DNA of 7,376 nt from DASSTJ01 sp035707965 (GTDB lineage: Bacteria; Actinomycetota; Actinomycetes; Actinomycetales; Angustibacteraceae). Below the pieces are notes generated by a model. That model was given only the letters and a program-made list of their open reading frames with translations, made no database searches and had not been told where the DNA came from. Shown here piece by piece: positions 1 to 6,459 of this stretch. The stretch covers positions 1 to 7,376 of the forward strand of contig DASSTJ010000178.1 of assembly GCA_035707965.1 (NCBI GenBank), written 5' to 3'. The first letter of the stretch is position 1. Every line of letters starts with the position of its first letter. A program made the translations under genes and the position numbers.

Positions 1-753
1 GGCGAGCTCGGCGGCCCGGTGGCGAAGAACCTCACGGACTCCGAGCGGGCCGGCCTCGCCGACCACGTCGGCGCCGCTCCGGGCGACTGCATCTTCTTCG
101 CAGCCGGGCCGGTGAAGTCGTCGCGCGCGCTCCTCGGCGCCGCGCGGCTCGAGGTCGGGCGGCGGTGCGGGCTGATCGACGAGTCCGCGTGGTCGCTCCT
201 GTGGGTGGTCGACGCCCCGCTGTTCGAGCCGGCGGACGAGGCGACAGCAGCCGGTGACGTGGCGGTGGGCTCCGGCGCGTGGACGGCGGTGCACCACGCC
301 TTCACGTCGCCCAAGCCGGAGTTCCTCGACTCGTTCGACACCGATCCGGGCTCCGCGCTCGCGTACGCCTACGACATGGTCTGCAACGGCAACGAGATCG
401 GTGGCGGGTCCATCCGTATCCACCAGCGCGACGTGCAGGAGCGCGTCTTCGGCGTCATGGGCATCGGGCCGGACGAGGCGCAGGAGAAGTTCGGCTTCCT
501 TCTCGAGGCCTTCAAGTTCGGTGCGCCGCCGCACGGCGGCATCGCCTTCGGCTGGGACCGTATCTGCGCGCTGCTGTCGGGCGCCGACTCGATCCGGGAG
601 GTGATCGCGTTCCCGAAGTCGGGTGGCGGTCTCGACCCGCTGACGGGTGCGCCGGCGCCCATCACGCCTGCGCAGCGCAAGGAGGCCGGCGTCGACGCGA
701 AGCCGGCCAAGGCCGAGCAGCTGCGTGAGGAGAAGTCGCTCCAGATCTCGTAG
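1..753 (+). CDS. aspS: Aspartyl-tRNA synthetase, C-terminal part (5' end outside window)
   Basis: Class II aminoacyl-tRNA synthetase that charges tRNA with aspartate in the cytoplasm. The reading frame is open from base 1 and ends at TAG 751-753, giving the last 250 residues of a protein usually near 590-600, so anticodon-binding domain, motif 1 and motif 2 lie upstream. Residues 1 to about 45 look like the tail of the bacterial GAD insertion domain. The catalytic core resumes with LLWVVDAPLFE (about 66-76), HHAFTSP (98-104) and GGGSIRIHQRDVQ (134-146). Motif 3 is GGIAFGWDRI (179-188), containing the ATP-binding arginine. The tail IAFPKSGGGLDPLTGAPAPI followed by QRKEAGVDAKP is typical of actinobacterial AspRS. 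The internal GTG at 19 is not the start; the frame continues upstream in family sequence. Whether it also charges tRNA-Asn cannot be judged from this part. Confidence 0.97.
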   Translation, partial: GELGGPVAKNLTDSERAGLADHVGAAPGDCIFFAAGPVKSSRALLGAARLEVGRRCGLIDESAWSLLWVVDAPLFEPADEATAAGDVAVGSGAWTAVHHAFTSPKPEFLDSFDTDPGSALAYAYDMVCNGNEIGGGSIRIHQRDVQERVFGVMGIGPDEAQEKFGFLLEAFKFGAPPHGGIAFGWDRICALLSGADSIREVIAFPKSGGGLDPLTGAPAPITPAQRKEAGVDAKPAKAEQLREEKSLQIS

Positions 754-912
754 GCTCGTTCCGAGCGCCTGCGGTCGTGGTGGGCCTTGCGTGGATGATG
801 CGCCTGCTCTGGTGCGGTGGTTGTTCCACGCAGGGGCCGAGCGTCGCGGTGCCCGTCGCGGTGGGCCTTGCGTGGCGCTCGTGTGCGTGCGGTGCCCGTG
901 ACGCAGCCCCGT
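754..912. other. Gene-free spacer downstream of aspS, with direct repeats
   Basis: No credible gene lies here. A small GCTCG-TTC-CGAGC hairpin (754-766) begins right after the aspS stop and could contribute to termination, though the stem is only 5 bp and no T-run follows. The rest is G/T-skewed on the plus strand and internally repetitive; the repeats are listed separately. Short frames crossing it on either strand show only low-complexity Arg/His/Ala-rich translations. Confidence 0.5.
774..875. repeat. Two copies of a 21-bp direct repeat, 81 bp apart
   Basis: Positions 774-794 and 855-875 match at 20 of 21 bases. The shared 16-bp core is GGTGGGCCTTGCGTGG (779-794 and 860-875), and the single difference is T778 against C859. 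A second pair, GCGGTGCCCGT, occurs at 846-856 and 889-899. The motif CCACGCA at 826-832 is the reverse complement of the 3' end of the first copy (788-794), so a 7-bp stem is also possible. No function can be assigned; the copies may be remnants of a duplicated spacer or members of a dispersed intergenic repeat family. Confidence 0.7.
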
Positions 913-974
913 CGTTCAGTGATGCAGTTGAGTCGGAAACGCCGGCGCGTCGCGTTCAGCTGCATCACTGAACG
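913..974. repeat. Long inverted repeat between convergent genes, possible bidirectional terminator
   Basis: The left arm CGTTCAGTGATGCAGTTGA (913-931) and right arm TCAGCTGCATCACTGAACG (956-974) are reverse complements over 19 positions with one mismatch (T928 opposite G959, a G-U wobble in RNA). The outer 15 bp are perfect and the loop is 24 nt. It lies where aspS (plus) meets the GNAT gene (minus), the expected place for a shared terminator, but no T-run flanks it. Both arms contain CTGCATCACTGA read outwards, so each strand can read Leu-His-His-stop. The right arm sits inside the GNAT frame, and the left arm supplies its stop. It could instead be a REP/MITE-like dispersed palindrome. Confidence 0.8.
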
Positions 975-1731
975 CCCTGGTGGGCGCGCCCTGGTCGAGC
1001 AGCTGCCCACACATGGTCGCGGTGAGCGCCTGCCCGAGACCGTTGCCCCGCGCGTCGGGATGCGTCGCGATCGAGGGCAGGTGCGGCACTCCCGGCACCA
1101 CCTGCGTGTGCGCGGCGCACGGCGACGAGCCGGCCGTCATGGTCCCGGACGCCGAACCACTCCACCACGTCCGAGTTGCCCGGGTCGCTGCTGTGACGTG
1201 GACTTGCGACGCGGAGCAGCGCGGACACCTGCGGATCGGCGCTGGGTGCGAGCCGCTGCACGCGCGAGCCACGAGCCGCAGCCGCTCGTGGTCGACCCAC
1301 ATCCAGTGCCAGTCGTCGCCCGGTCCGATGCGCACGCCCTTGCCCAGCAGCGGCAGCGTGCCCAACGGCACGGTGATGCCGTGACTGGTCACTGTGGCGG
1401 GCAGCGGTGCCCCGTTCGGCGGGGCGGTCGCGCCTGTGGCGTGCTCGCCTTGCTCGCGGCGCGAGCTCGCGCGCTCCTCGACGTCGAGCTCGACCAGCGT
1501 GTGCACCGCTGCCGCCGCGGCAGAGGGCTCGCCGAGCACGGTCAGCTGCCGGCGTCCGGAGGCCCTGGTGCGCACGAACGCGACGGCGTCGCCGACCGCC
1601 CAGGCCCGCAGAGGGACGTCGGACCGTACCTGCCAGCGGACGAACACGTCGTCCCCGCTGGCCCGCAGCAGCTCTGCGTGCGCTGTGAGCCGCGCCGCAG
1701 GAACGCCGCACGAGGCCGGCTCGGCGGGCAC
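916..1731 (-). pseudogene. GNAT-family N-acetyltransferase, apparently frameshifted and 3'-truncated
   Basis: GNAT proteins transfer an acetyl group from acetyl-CoA to an amine; the substrate here is unknown. The frame opens with GTG at 1731, directly after the transporter stop (TGA-GTG), with GGAG at 1741-1738 six bases upstream, so it is probably translationally coupled. The frame is open for 271 codons, but conserved sequence is split between frames. Residues 1 to about 155 (ending in GDDWHWMWVDHERLRLV) are in this frame. From about 1261 to 1118 the family-like sequence (SADPQVSALLRVASPRHS, then VVEWFGVRDHDGRLVAV) is in another frame. At 1116 it returns to this frame with AAHTQVVPGVPHLPSIATHPD and acetyl-CoA motif A, RGNGLG (residues 228-233). 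A loss of one base near 1262-1275 and a gain of one near 1117 would explain this. The last 18 codons are inverted-repeat sequence, so the C-terminal strands of the fold are missing. Sequencing error could explain the shifts but not the lost C-terminus. Confidence 0.72.
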
Positions 1732-4023
1732 TCAGTGCTCCGTCACGCCGAAGCGCGCGTGCAGGCGCCGCAGGGGAGCGGGGGCCCACCAGTTCCACTC
1801 GCCGAGCAGCGTCATGGTGGCGGGCACGAGCAGCATGCGCACGAGCGTCGCGTCGATGGCCACCGCGGTCGCCAGGGCCACGCCGGTCTGCTTGACCACG
1901 AGCAGCTTGCCGGCGATCAGACCGGTGAACACGATGACGACGAGCAGGGCGGCCGACGTGATGATGCGGCCGGAGCGCTGCAGACCGTGGACGACCGAGG
2001 AGTCGTTGTCGCGACCGTGGTCGTGTTCCTCCTTGATCCGTGACAGCAGGAACACCTCGTAGTCCATGGCGAGCCCGAAGCCGAAGGCGAGGACCAACGG
2101 GGGGATCGTGGACTCGATGGCCCCCGTGGACGTGAACCCCAGCAGCTTCTCCAGGTTCCCGTCTTGGAAGATCAGCACCAGCACGCCGAGGGACGCACCC
2201 AGCGAGACGACGTTCATCAGCAGCGCCTTGAGCGGCACCAGCACCGAACCCGTCATCAGGAACAGCAGCACGAACGTGGCCAGCACGACGAGCCCGCCGG
2301 CCAGTGGGGCGCGAGCGCGGATCGCGTGGCTGTAGTCGAGCTCGCCCGCAGCCTGGCCGACGACCCAGATCGGGAAGGTGGGGCGGTGCGACCGCAGGTG
2401 CTCCACGACCGTGGTGGCCGTCTGCCCGGTCGGGTCGTCGCCCACGACCTGGATGCCCAGCACCACCAGGCCCTCGAGCTGCTCGGGCGGCACGGTGGAG
2501 GCGACGCCAGGCACCGTCGTCACGTCGCGGGACCACGCCTGCACCTGCGCCAGGTCGGCGCGGGCGACGACCGTCACGTCGGGGTCGGCGAGCGCCGGGT
2601 ACCTGGCGTCGAGCTGCTCGAAGAAGGTGCGCTGGTCCGCGCCCTTCGGCAGCAGGGCAGTGCCGGACGACGTCATCCGCAACGACAGCGCGGGTGCCGC
2701 GAGGCCGATCAGGGCGGCGACCACGACGAGAGCGACGATCCAGGGATGCCGCTGCACACGCAGCGCGAGCCGGGAGAAGACGCCCTGGGACGGCGCCACG
2801 TCGCCGAGCCGGCGCAGGAGGGAACGCACGCCGGGGACGCGCATCGGCAGGCCGGGGCGCAGCAGGCGGTGCCCGGCGAGTCCGATCATCGCGGGGACGA
2901 ACGTGAGCGCCACGAGCAGCGCCACGACCACGGCACTGACGCCGGCAGCACCGAGCGCACGCAGGATCGTCGTCTGGAACAGCAGCAGTCCCGACAGGCT
3001 GATGCCGACGATCAGGGCGGAGAACAGGACCGTGCGACCGGCGTGCGCGACGGTGCGGCCCAGCGCGAGCTCGACGGCACGGCGTCCGGACTCTGGCAGA
3101 GACTCCGACCCGGCCGGACCGGCCCGCCCGGTGTCGAGAACGTGGAGCTCCTCGCGGAAGCGGCTGACGATGAGCAGCCCGTAGTCGATGCAGAGGCCCA
3201 AGCCCAGGATCGTCACGACGTTGACGACGGTGGCGTCGAGCTCGATGACGCGCGAGAAGCCGTAGAGGGACGCGAGAGCGCCGGCGATCGACGCGATGGC
3301 GCCGGCCAACGGCATGCCGGCGGCGAGGAACCCGCCGAACACCAGCACCATGACCAGGAGGCTGATCGGCAGGGCGACGCCCTCGCCGGTGCGCAGGTCG
3401 ACCTCGACCTGGTGGGTGATGTCGTGGACGAGCTGGTCGACGCTGCCGACGTGGGCGGACGCGCCGGGCAGGCCGTCGTCCACGGTGCCGAGCAGCTGCT
3501 GGCTCTGGTCGATCGCGCGCTGCTCGGTTCGCGACGGCAGTCGCGGCTGCAGCGTGACGCTGACGAGCAGGCCGTGCCCGTCGGTGGCGACGAACGCCTG
3601 CCCGGCCGTGGACGTCACGCCACCCGGCGCCGAGTACGGCGACGCCACGGACTGCACGCCCTCGACCTGTCGCACCTTCTGCTCGACCGCCTGCACGTGC
3701 TGCCGCACCGCGGGGGCGGTCGGGTCGATGCCGTCGAGCATGACCAGCACGCGTTCGCCGCTCTGCTCGCGGGCGTCGAGCATCTGGCGTCCGACCTGCG
3801 TCTCGCCCGGCACGTCGGGCTCGCCGCTGTGCAGCCGGTCGAACAGCGACCCGCCCCCGAACGCGCCGAACGCCACGCCGAACCCGACCACCACGATGAC
3901 GACCCAGGCGGCGGCGACGGACCTGGCGTGCCGGGCCTGGGCGCGCCCGAGGCGTTCGAGCCAGCCGAGCCGCTCCGTGGGCGCGGCTTCCGGCGCGGCT
4001 CCGCGGCCGGTCGCTGTCGTCAC
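1732..4023 (-). CDS. MMPL-family (RND superfamily) membrane transporter
   Basis: A 763-residue inner-membrane protein with the duplicated MMPL plan. TM1 is about 35-55, followed by an extracytoplasmic porter domain (about 60-212) and a five-helix bundle (about 215-383). A basic cytoplasmic loop (385-425) precedes TM7 (427-447), a second porter domain (448-570) and a second five-helix bundle (573-738). Each half carries the Asp-Tyr pair of the proton relay known from MmpL3-type proteins: GLGLCIDYGLLIVSR (D280-Y281) and GFGLAMDYEVFLLSR (D654-Y655), so it is probably an intact proton-driven exporter. MMPL proteins export lipids, siderophores or hydrophobic compounds; the cargo here is unknown. 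The start is GTG 4023-4021 with no clear Shine-Dalgarno sequence, possibly leaderless. Its TGA abuts the GNAT start. Orientation is opposite to all the housekeeping genes in the window. Confidence 0.93.
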   Translation of the reverse strand: MTTATGRGAAPEAAPTERLGWLERLGRAQARHARSVAAAWVVIVVVGFGVAFGAFGGGSLFDRLHSGEPDVPGETQVGRQMLDAREQSGERVLVMLDGIDPTAPAVRQHVQAVEQKVRQVEGVQSVASPYSAPGGVTSTAGQAFVATDGHGLLVSVTLQPRLPSRTEQRAIDQSQQLLGTVDDGLPGASAHVGSVDQLVHDITHQVEVDLRTGEGVALPISLLVMVLVFGGFLAAGMPLAGAIASIAGALASLYGFSRVIELDATVVNVVTILGLGLCIDYGLLIVSRFREELHVLDTGRAGPAGSESLPESGRRAVELALGRTVAHAGRTVLFSALIVGISLSGLLLFQTTILRALGAAGVSAVVVALLVALTFVPAMIGLAGHRLLRPGLPMRVPGVRSLLRRLGDVAPSQGVFSRLALRVQRHPWIVALVVVAALIGLAAPALSLRMTSSGTALLPKGADQRTFFEQLDARYPALADPDVTVVARADLAQVQAWSRDVTTVPGVASTVPPEQLEGLVVLGIQVVGDDPTGQTATTVVEHLRSHRPTFPIWVVGQAAGELDYSHAIRARAPLAGGLVVLATFVLLFLMTGSVLVPLKALLMNVVSLGASLGVLVLIFQDGNLEKLLGFTSTGAIESTIPPLVLAFGFGLAMDYEVFLLSRIKEEHDHGRDNDSSVVHGLQRSGRIITSAALLVVIVFTGLIAGKLLVVKQTGVALATAVAIDATLVRMLLVPATMTLLGEWNWWAPAPLRRLHARFGVTEH

Positions 4024-4124
4024 AGGTCAAGCGTGCCAGGCGAGGGCTCTGCCTCGTGACCCTGCTCGGCCGGACGCCTCGTGGAGTTCGTCACCCTCGC
4101 CGGCCGCCAGGTACGTTTCCTGGC
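4024..4124. other. Divergent spacer between the MMPL gene and rarA
   Basis: This 101-bp region must hold the 5' signals of both divergent genes. No good Shine-Dalgarno sequence precedes either start. A 5-bp stem CGAGG/CCTCG (4041-4056) and a 6-bp inverted repeat at 4106-4124 are visible. I see no convincing -10/-35 pair on the minus strand for the transporter. Confidence 0.5.
4106..4124 (+). promoter_or_regulatory. Inverted repeat with -10-like TACGTT immediately before the rarA start
   Basis: GCCAGG (4106-4111) and CCTGGC (4119-4124) are perfect 6-bp arms around a 7-nt centre, ending one base before the rarA GTG. The centre contains TACGTT (4112-4117), a TANNNT -10-like hexamer seven bases upstream of the GTG, the spacing expected for a leaderless actinobacterial transcript. 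TTCGTC at 4087-4092 is only a weak -35 candidate. The arms overlapping a promoter could be an operator, or chance in GC-rich DNA. Confidence 0.35.
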
Positions 4125-5570
4125 GTGGCCGACCTGTTCAGCACGGACGACGAGGGTCCGGGTGCGTCCGGCGCGGCGTCCCGGGGGCCGACCGCGCCCT
4201 TGGCGGTGCGCATGCGTCCGCGCACGCTCGACGAGGTCGTGGGCCAGCAGCACGTGCTCGGGCCGGGGTCGCCGTTGCGCCGGCTCGTGGAGGGGGGTGA
4301 CGGCCGTGTCGGCCCGGCGTCGGTGATCCTCTGGGGTCCGCCCGGCACCGGCAAGACCACTCTCGCCCACGTGGTCTCCGGCAGCACGGGCAGCCGCTTC
4401 GTCGAGCTGTCCGCGGTCACCGCCGGCGTGAAGGACGTGCGTCGCGTCATGGACGAGGCGCACGACGAGCGGGCGCTGCACCAGCGACACACCGTGCTGT
4501 TCCTCGACGAGATCCACCGGTTCACCAAGGCGCAGCAGGACGCGCTGCTGCCCGGCGTCGAGAACCGCTGGGTCGTGCTCATCGCGGCCACCACCGAGAA
4601 CCCGTCGTTCTCGGTCGTCGCGCCCCTGCTGTCGCGCTCGCTTCTCGTCACCCTGCAGCCGTTGGACGACGAGGCGATCCGCACGCTCGTGCTGCGCGCC
4701 GTGTCCGAGCCGCGCGGGCTGGGCGGCGAGGTGCGGCTCACCGACGACGCGCTCGACCACCTCGTGCGCCTGGCCGGTGGTGACGCTCGCCGCGCGCTGA
4801 CCGTCCTGGAGGCGGCCGCGGGGGCTGCGGTGAGCGAGGCCGCCTCGGACGTCGACGACGACCAGCGGCCGACGGTCGACGGTGCCGACGTGGGGGACGC
4901 GCGCGAGGCCGGGGGCGACGTCCCGGGCGAGCCGGTGCTCGTCACGGTCGAGCACGCCGAACGCGCGCTCGACGTCGCGGTCGTGCGGTACGACCGCGAG
5001 GGCGACCAGCACTACGACGTGATCAGCGCGTTCATCAAGTCGATGCGCGGGTCGGACGTCGACGCGTCGCTCCACTACCTCGCCCGCATGCTGGAGGCGG
5101 GGGAGGACCCGCGCTTCATCGCGCGACGCATCGTGATCGCCGCGTCCGAGGACGTCGGGATGGCCGACCCGTCGGCGCTCCAGACCGCCGTCGCGGCGGC
5201 GCAGGCCGTCCAGCTCATCGGCATGCCGGAGGCGCGGATCATCCTGGCGCAGGCGGTCGTGCACCTCGCCACGGCGCCCAAGTCGAACGCGTCCTACCTC
5301 GGGGTCGGGGCCGCGATCGCCGACGTCCGCGCGGGGCTCTCCGGTCTCGTACCCCCGCACCTGCGCGACTCGCACTACCCGGGCGCGAAGAAGCTCGGGC
5401 ACGGCAAGGGCTACCGGTACGCCCACGACGAGCCGCACGGCGTCGCGGCGCAGCAGTATCTGCCCGACTCGCTGCAGGGCCGCACGTACTACGAGCCGAC
5501 CGACCGCGGCGCCGAGCGGGAGATCCGGACGCGGCTGGAGAGGCTGCGCCGCATCCTCCGCGGCGACTAG
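4125..5570 (+). CDS. rarA: Replication-associated recombination protein A (RarA/MgsA), AAA+ ATPase
   Basis: RarA is a clamp-loader-like AAA+ ATPase of the MgsA/WRNIP1 family that acts at stalled replication forks with SSB and helps maintain genome stability. The 481-residue product has Walker A GPPGTGKT (71-78), Walker B with LFLDEIHRF (125-133), sensor 1 region ATTENPSF (155-162) and sensor 2 GGDARRAL (218-225). The C-terminal tetramerisation domain includes GDQHYDVISAFIKSMRGSD (293-311), IAASEDVGMADP (338-349) and HLATAPKSNASYLG (380-393). An acidic linker at about 236-270 makes it longer than the 447-residue E. coli protein. I chose GTG 4125 because it gives VADLFSTDD, the usual N-terminus; the open frame from GTG 4056 adds 23 residues with no family character. 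Without a Shine-Dalgarno sequence it may be leaderless. It is followed by a hairpin and then rpsD, both on the same strand. Confidence 0.95.
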   Translation: MADLFSTDDEGPGASGAASRGPTAPLAVRMRPRTLDEVVGQQHVLGPGSPLRRLVEGGDGRVGPASVILWGPPGTGKTTLAHVVSGSTGSRFVELSAVTAGVKDVRRVMDEAHDERALHQRHTVLFLDEIHRFTKAQQDALLPGVENRWVVLIAATTENPSFSVVAPLLSRSLLVTLQPLDDEAIRTLVLRAVSEPRGLGGEVRLTDDALDHLVRLAGGDARRALTVLEAAAGAAVSEAASDVDDDQRPTVDGADVGDAREAGGDVPGEPVLVTVEHAERALDVAVVRYDREGDQHYDVISAFIKSMRGSDVDASLHYLARMLEAGEDPRFIARRIVIAASEDVGMADPSALQTAVAAAQAVQLIGMPEARIILAQAVVHLATAPKSNASYLGVGAAIADVRAGLSGLVPPHLRDSHYPGAKKLGHGKGYRYAHDEPHGVAAQQYLPDSLQGRTYYEPTDRGAEREIRTRLERLRRILRGD

Positions 5571-5572
5571 GG

Positions 5573-5589
5573 GCCGAGCAGGGCTCGGC
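5573..5589 (+). terminator. Short GC hairpin after rarA
   Basis: GCCGAGC (5573-5579), loop AGG and GCTCGGC (5583-5589) form a perfect 7-bp stem two bases after the rarA stop codon. No T-run follows, which is common for hairpin terminators in high-GC actinobacteria. It could separate rarA transcription from the rpsD promoter just downstream. Confidence 0.5.
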
Positions 5590-5622
5590 TGGTGGCGAGG
5601 CGCTGGCCGAATAAGGTAAGGT
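5589..5622 (+). promoter_or_regulatory. Candidate rpsD promoter with overlapping TAAGGT hexamers
   Basis: The stretch AATAAGGTAAGGTTT is conspicuously AT-rich for this window. It contains two overlapping TANNNT hexamers, TAAGGT at 5612-5617 and 5617-5622. CTGGTG at 5589-5594 lies 17 bp before the first and is a weak -35 candidate. A start near 5624-5629 would give a leader of about 60 nt before rpsD. Called from composition and spacing only. Confidence 0.5.
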
Positions 5623-5677
5623 TTCCCTGTCGTAATTGCTCGTCCGCTCGCTGTCCCCGCCGCGGACCCTGTCACCC

Positions 5678-5683
5678 AAGGAG
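5678..5683 (+). promoter_or_regulatory. Shine-Dalgarno sequence of rpsD
   Basis: AAGGAG lies four bases (CTCC) before GTG 5688. The spacing is short, but the sequence is the best ribosome binding site in the window and fixes the rpsD start, excluding the upstream in-frame ATG at 5592. Confidence 0.75.
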
Positions 5684-5687
5684 CTCC

Positions 5688-6308
5688 GTGGCTCATCAGT
5701 CCCGCCGTGTCGTCCGCCGCTCGCGCGCTCTCGGCCTCCCGCTCACCCCGAAGGCCGTGCGTTTCTGGGAGCGTCGTCCGTACGCGCCCGGGGAGCACGG
5801 CCGCAGCAAGCGCCCGTCGCGCACTGACTACGCCGACCAGCTGCTCGAGAAGCAGCGGCTGCGGGCGCAGTACGGCGTCCGCGAGAAGCAGCTGCGACGC
5901 GCGGTGACGGAGGCCAAGCGCCGTGACGGCCGCACCGGCGACGTGCTGGTGCAGCTGCTCGAGATGCGTCTGGACGCCGTCGTGCTGCGCAGCGGCATCG
6001 CGCGCACGATCGCGCAGGCCCGGCAGATCGTCGTCCACCGACACGTCACCGTGGACGGCCAGCTCGTCGACAAGCCGTCGTACCGGGTCCGCCCGGGTCA
6101 GGTCGTGGGCGTGCGCGAGCGCAGCCGGGCCATGACTCCGTTCGTCATCGCGGCGGCCGGGGGTCATCGCGAGGTGCTGCCGCCCGTGCCTCAGTACCTG
6201 ACGCTGGGCGCCGACGGGCTCTCGGTGCAGGTCGCGCGCGAGCCCCGGCGCAGCGAGGTGCCGGTCACCTGCGACGTCGCGCTCGTCGTGGAGTACTACG
6301 CCCGCTGA
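5688..6308 (+). CDS. rpsD: 30S ribosomal protein S4
   Basis: S4 is a primary 16S rRNA-binding protein that nucleates assembly of the small-subunit body. The product has 206 residues, about the normal length. The N-terminus VAHQSRRVVRRSRALGLPLT and the block RRPYAPGEHGRSK (29-41) match the actinobacterial S4 type that lacks the zinc-binding cysteines of zinc-dependent S4 proteins. The S4 RNA-binding fold spans about 94-146, including RLDAVVLRSGIARTIAQARQ (94-113), VVHRHVTVDG (115-124) and SYRVRPGQVVGVRERS (131-146). It ends in VTCDVALVVEYYAR. The start is GTG with AAGGAG four bases upstream; the ATG at 5592 would add 32 residues unlike S4 and would read through the leader. As in other actinobacteria it stands alone near alaS rather than in the rpsM-rpsK-rpoA cluster. 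A strong hairpin follows the stop. Confidence 0.97.
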   Translation: MAHQSRRVVRRSRALGLPLTPKAVRFWERRPYAPGEHGRSKRPSRTDYADQLLEKQRLRAQYGVREKQLRRAVTEAKRRDGRTGDVLVQLLEMRLDAVVLRSGIARTIAQARQIVVHRHVTVDGQLVDKPSYRVRPGQVVGVRERSRAMTPFVIAAAGGHREVLPPVPQYLTLGADGLSVQVAREPRRSEVPVTCDVALVVEYYAR

Positions 6309-6345
6309 GCCGGACGGCGCCCGGCCAACCTCCAGCACCGGCTCA

Positions 6346-6400
6346 CCGCACCCATCGCCGCCCACGCTTCGTGCGGCTGTGGGTGGGGCGATGGGTGCGG
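6346..6400 (+). terminator. Strong hairpin downstream of rpsD
   Basis: CCGCACCCATCGCC (6346-6359) and GGCGATGGGTGCGG (6387-6400) form a perfect 14-bp stem, and an inner 5-bp stem CCCAC/GTGGG (6361-6365 with 6379-6383) extends it. It begins 37 bases after the rpsD stop. No T-run follows, but the stem is long and GC-rich. It is the likely rpsD transcript end, separating it from the DUF948 operon. Confidence 0.7.
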
Positions 6401-6445
6401 TCCGGGTGGCTGTGATCGCGACCAGGGTGCCAGCACCCATCGCCG
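6348..6445. repeat. Three copies of GCACCCATCGCC in plus, minus, plus orientation
   Basis: The unit occurs forward at 6348-6359, reverse-complemented at 6387-6398 and forward again at 6433-6444; the two forward copies share one further G. The middle copy can pair with either outer copy, so two hairpins are mutually exclusive. The third copy also forms its own small hairpin with GGGTGC (6425-6430) and GCACCC (6433-6438). Confidence 0.75.
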
Positions 6446-6459
6446 CACGGGCGCTCGCT

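Noticed and set aside
777..971. 64-codon plus-strand frame ending in the inverted repeat
   Set aside because: No ribosome binding site and repeat-derived composition; its only point of interest is the shared Leu-His-His-stop ending.
817..2043. 408-codon plus-strand open frame
   Set aside because: Arg/His-rich composition, runs antisense to the GNAT and MMPL genes and through the inverted repeat.
965..4030. 1021-codon minus-strand open frame
   Set aside because: Arg/Ala/Pro-rich shadow of the MMPL gene in another frame. Only its part at about 1261-1118 is meaningful, as the displaced GNAT segment.
2164..4059. 631-codon plus-strand open frame
   Set aside because: Antisense to the MMPL gene; its translation is a His/Gln/Arg/Asp-rich shadow with no domain, while the minus strand has clear helices and Asp-Tyr motifs.
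4056..4124. Upstream GTG extension of rarA
   Set aside because: The 23 extra residues are Arg/Pro-rich with no similarity to RarA N-termini; VADLF at 4125 is the family start.
5592..5687. Upstream ATG extension of rpsD
   Set aside because: It would read through the promoter-like patch and Shine-Dalgarno sequence and add 32 non-S4 residues.
4020..6440. 806-codon minus-strand open frame
   Set aside because: Antisense shadow of rarA and rpsD caused by high GC; no recognisable protein features.
6348..6445. Three short repeats as a CRISPR array
   Set aside because: Units are only 12-13 bp, alternate in orientation and have unequal spacing; no cas genes are present.
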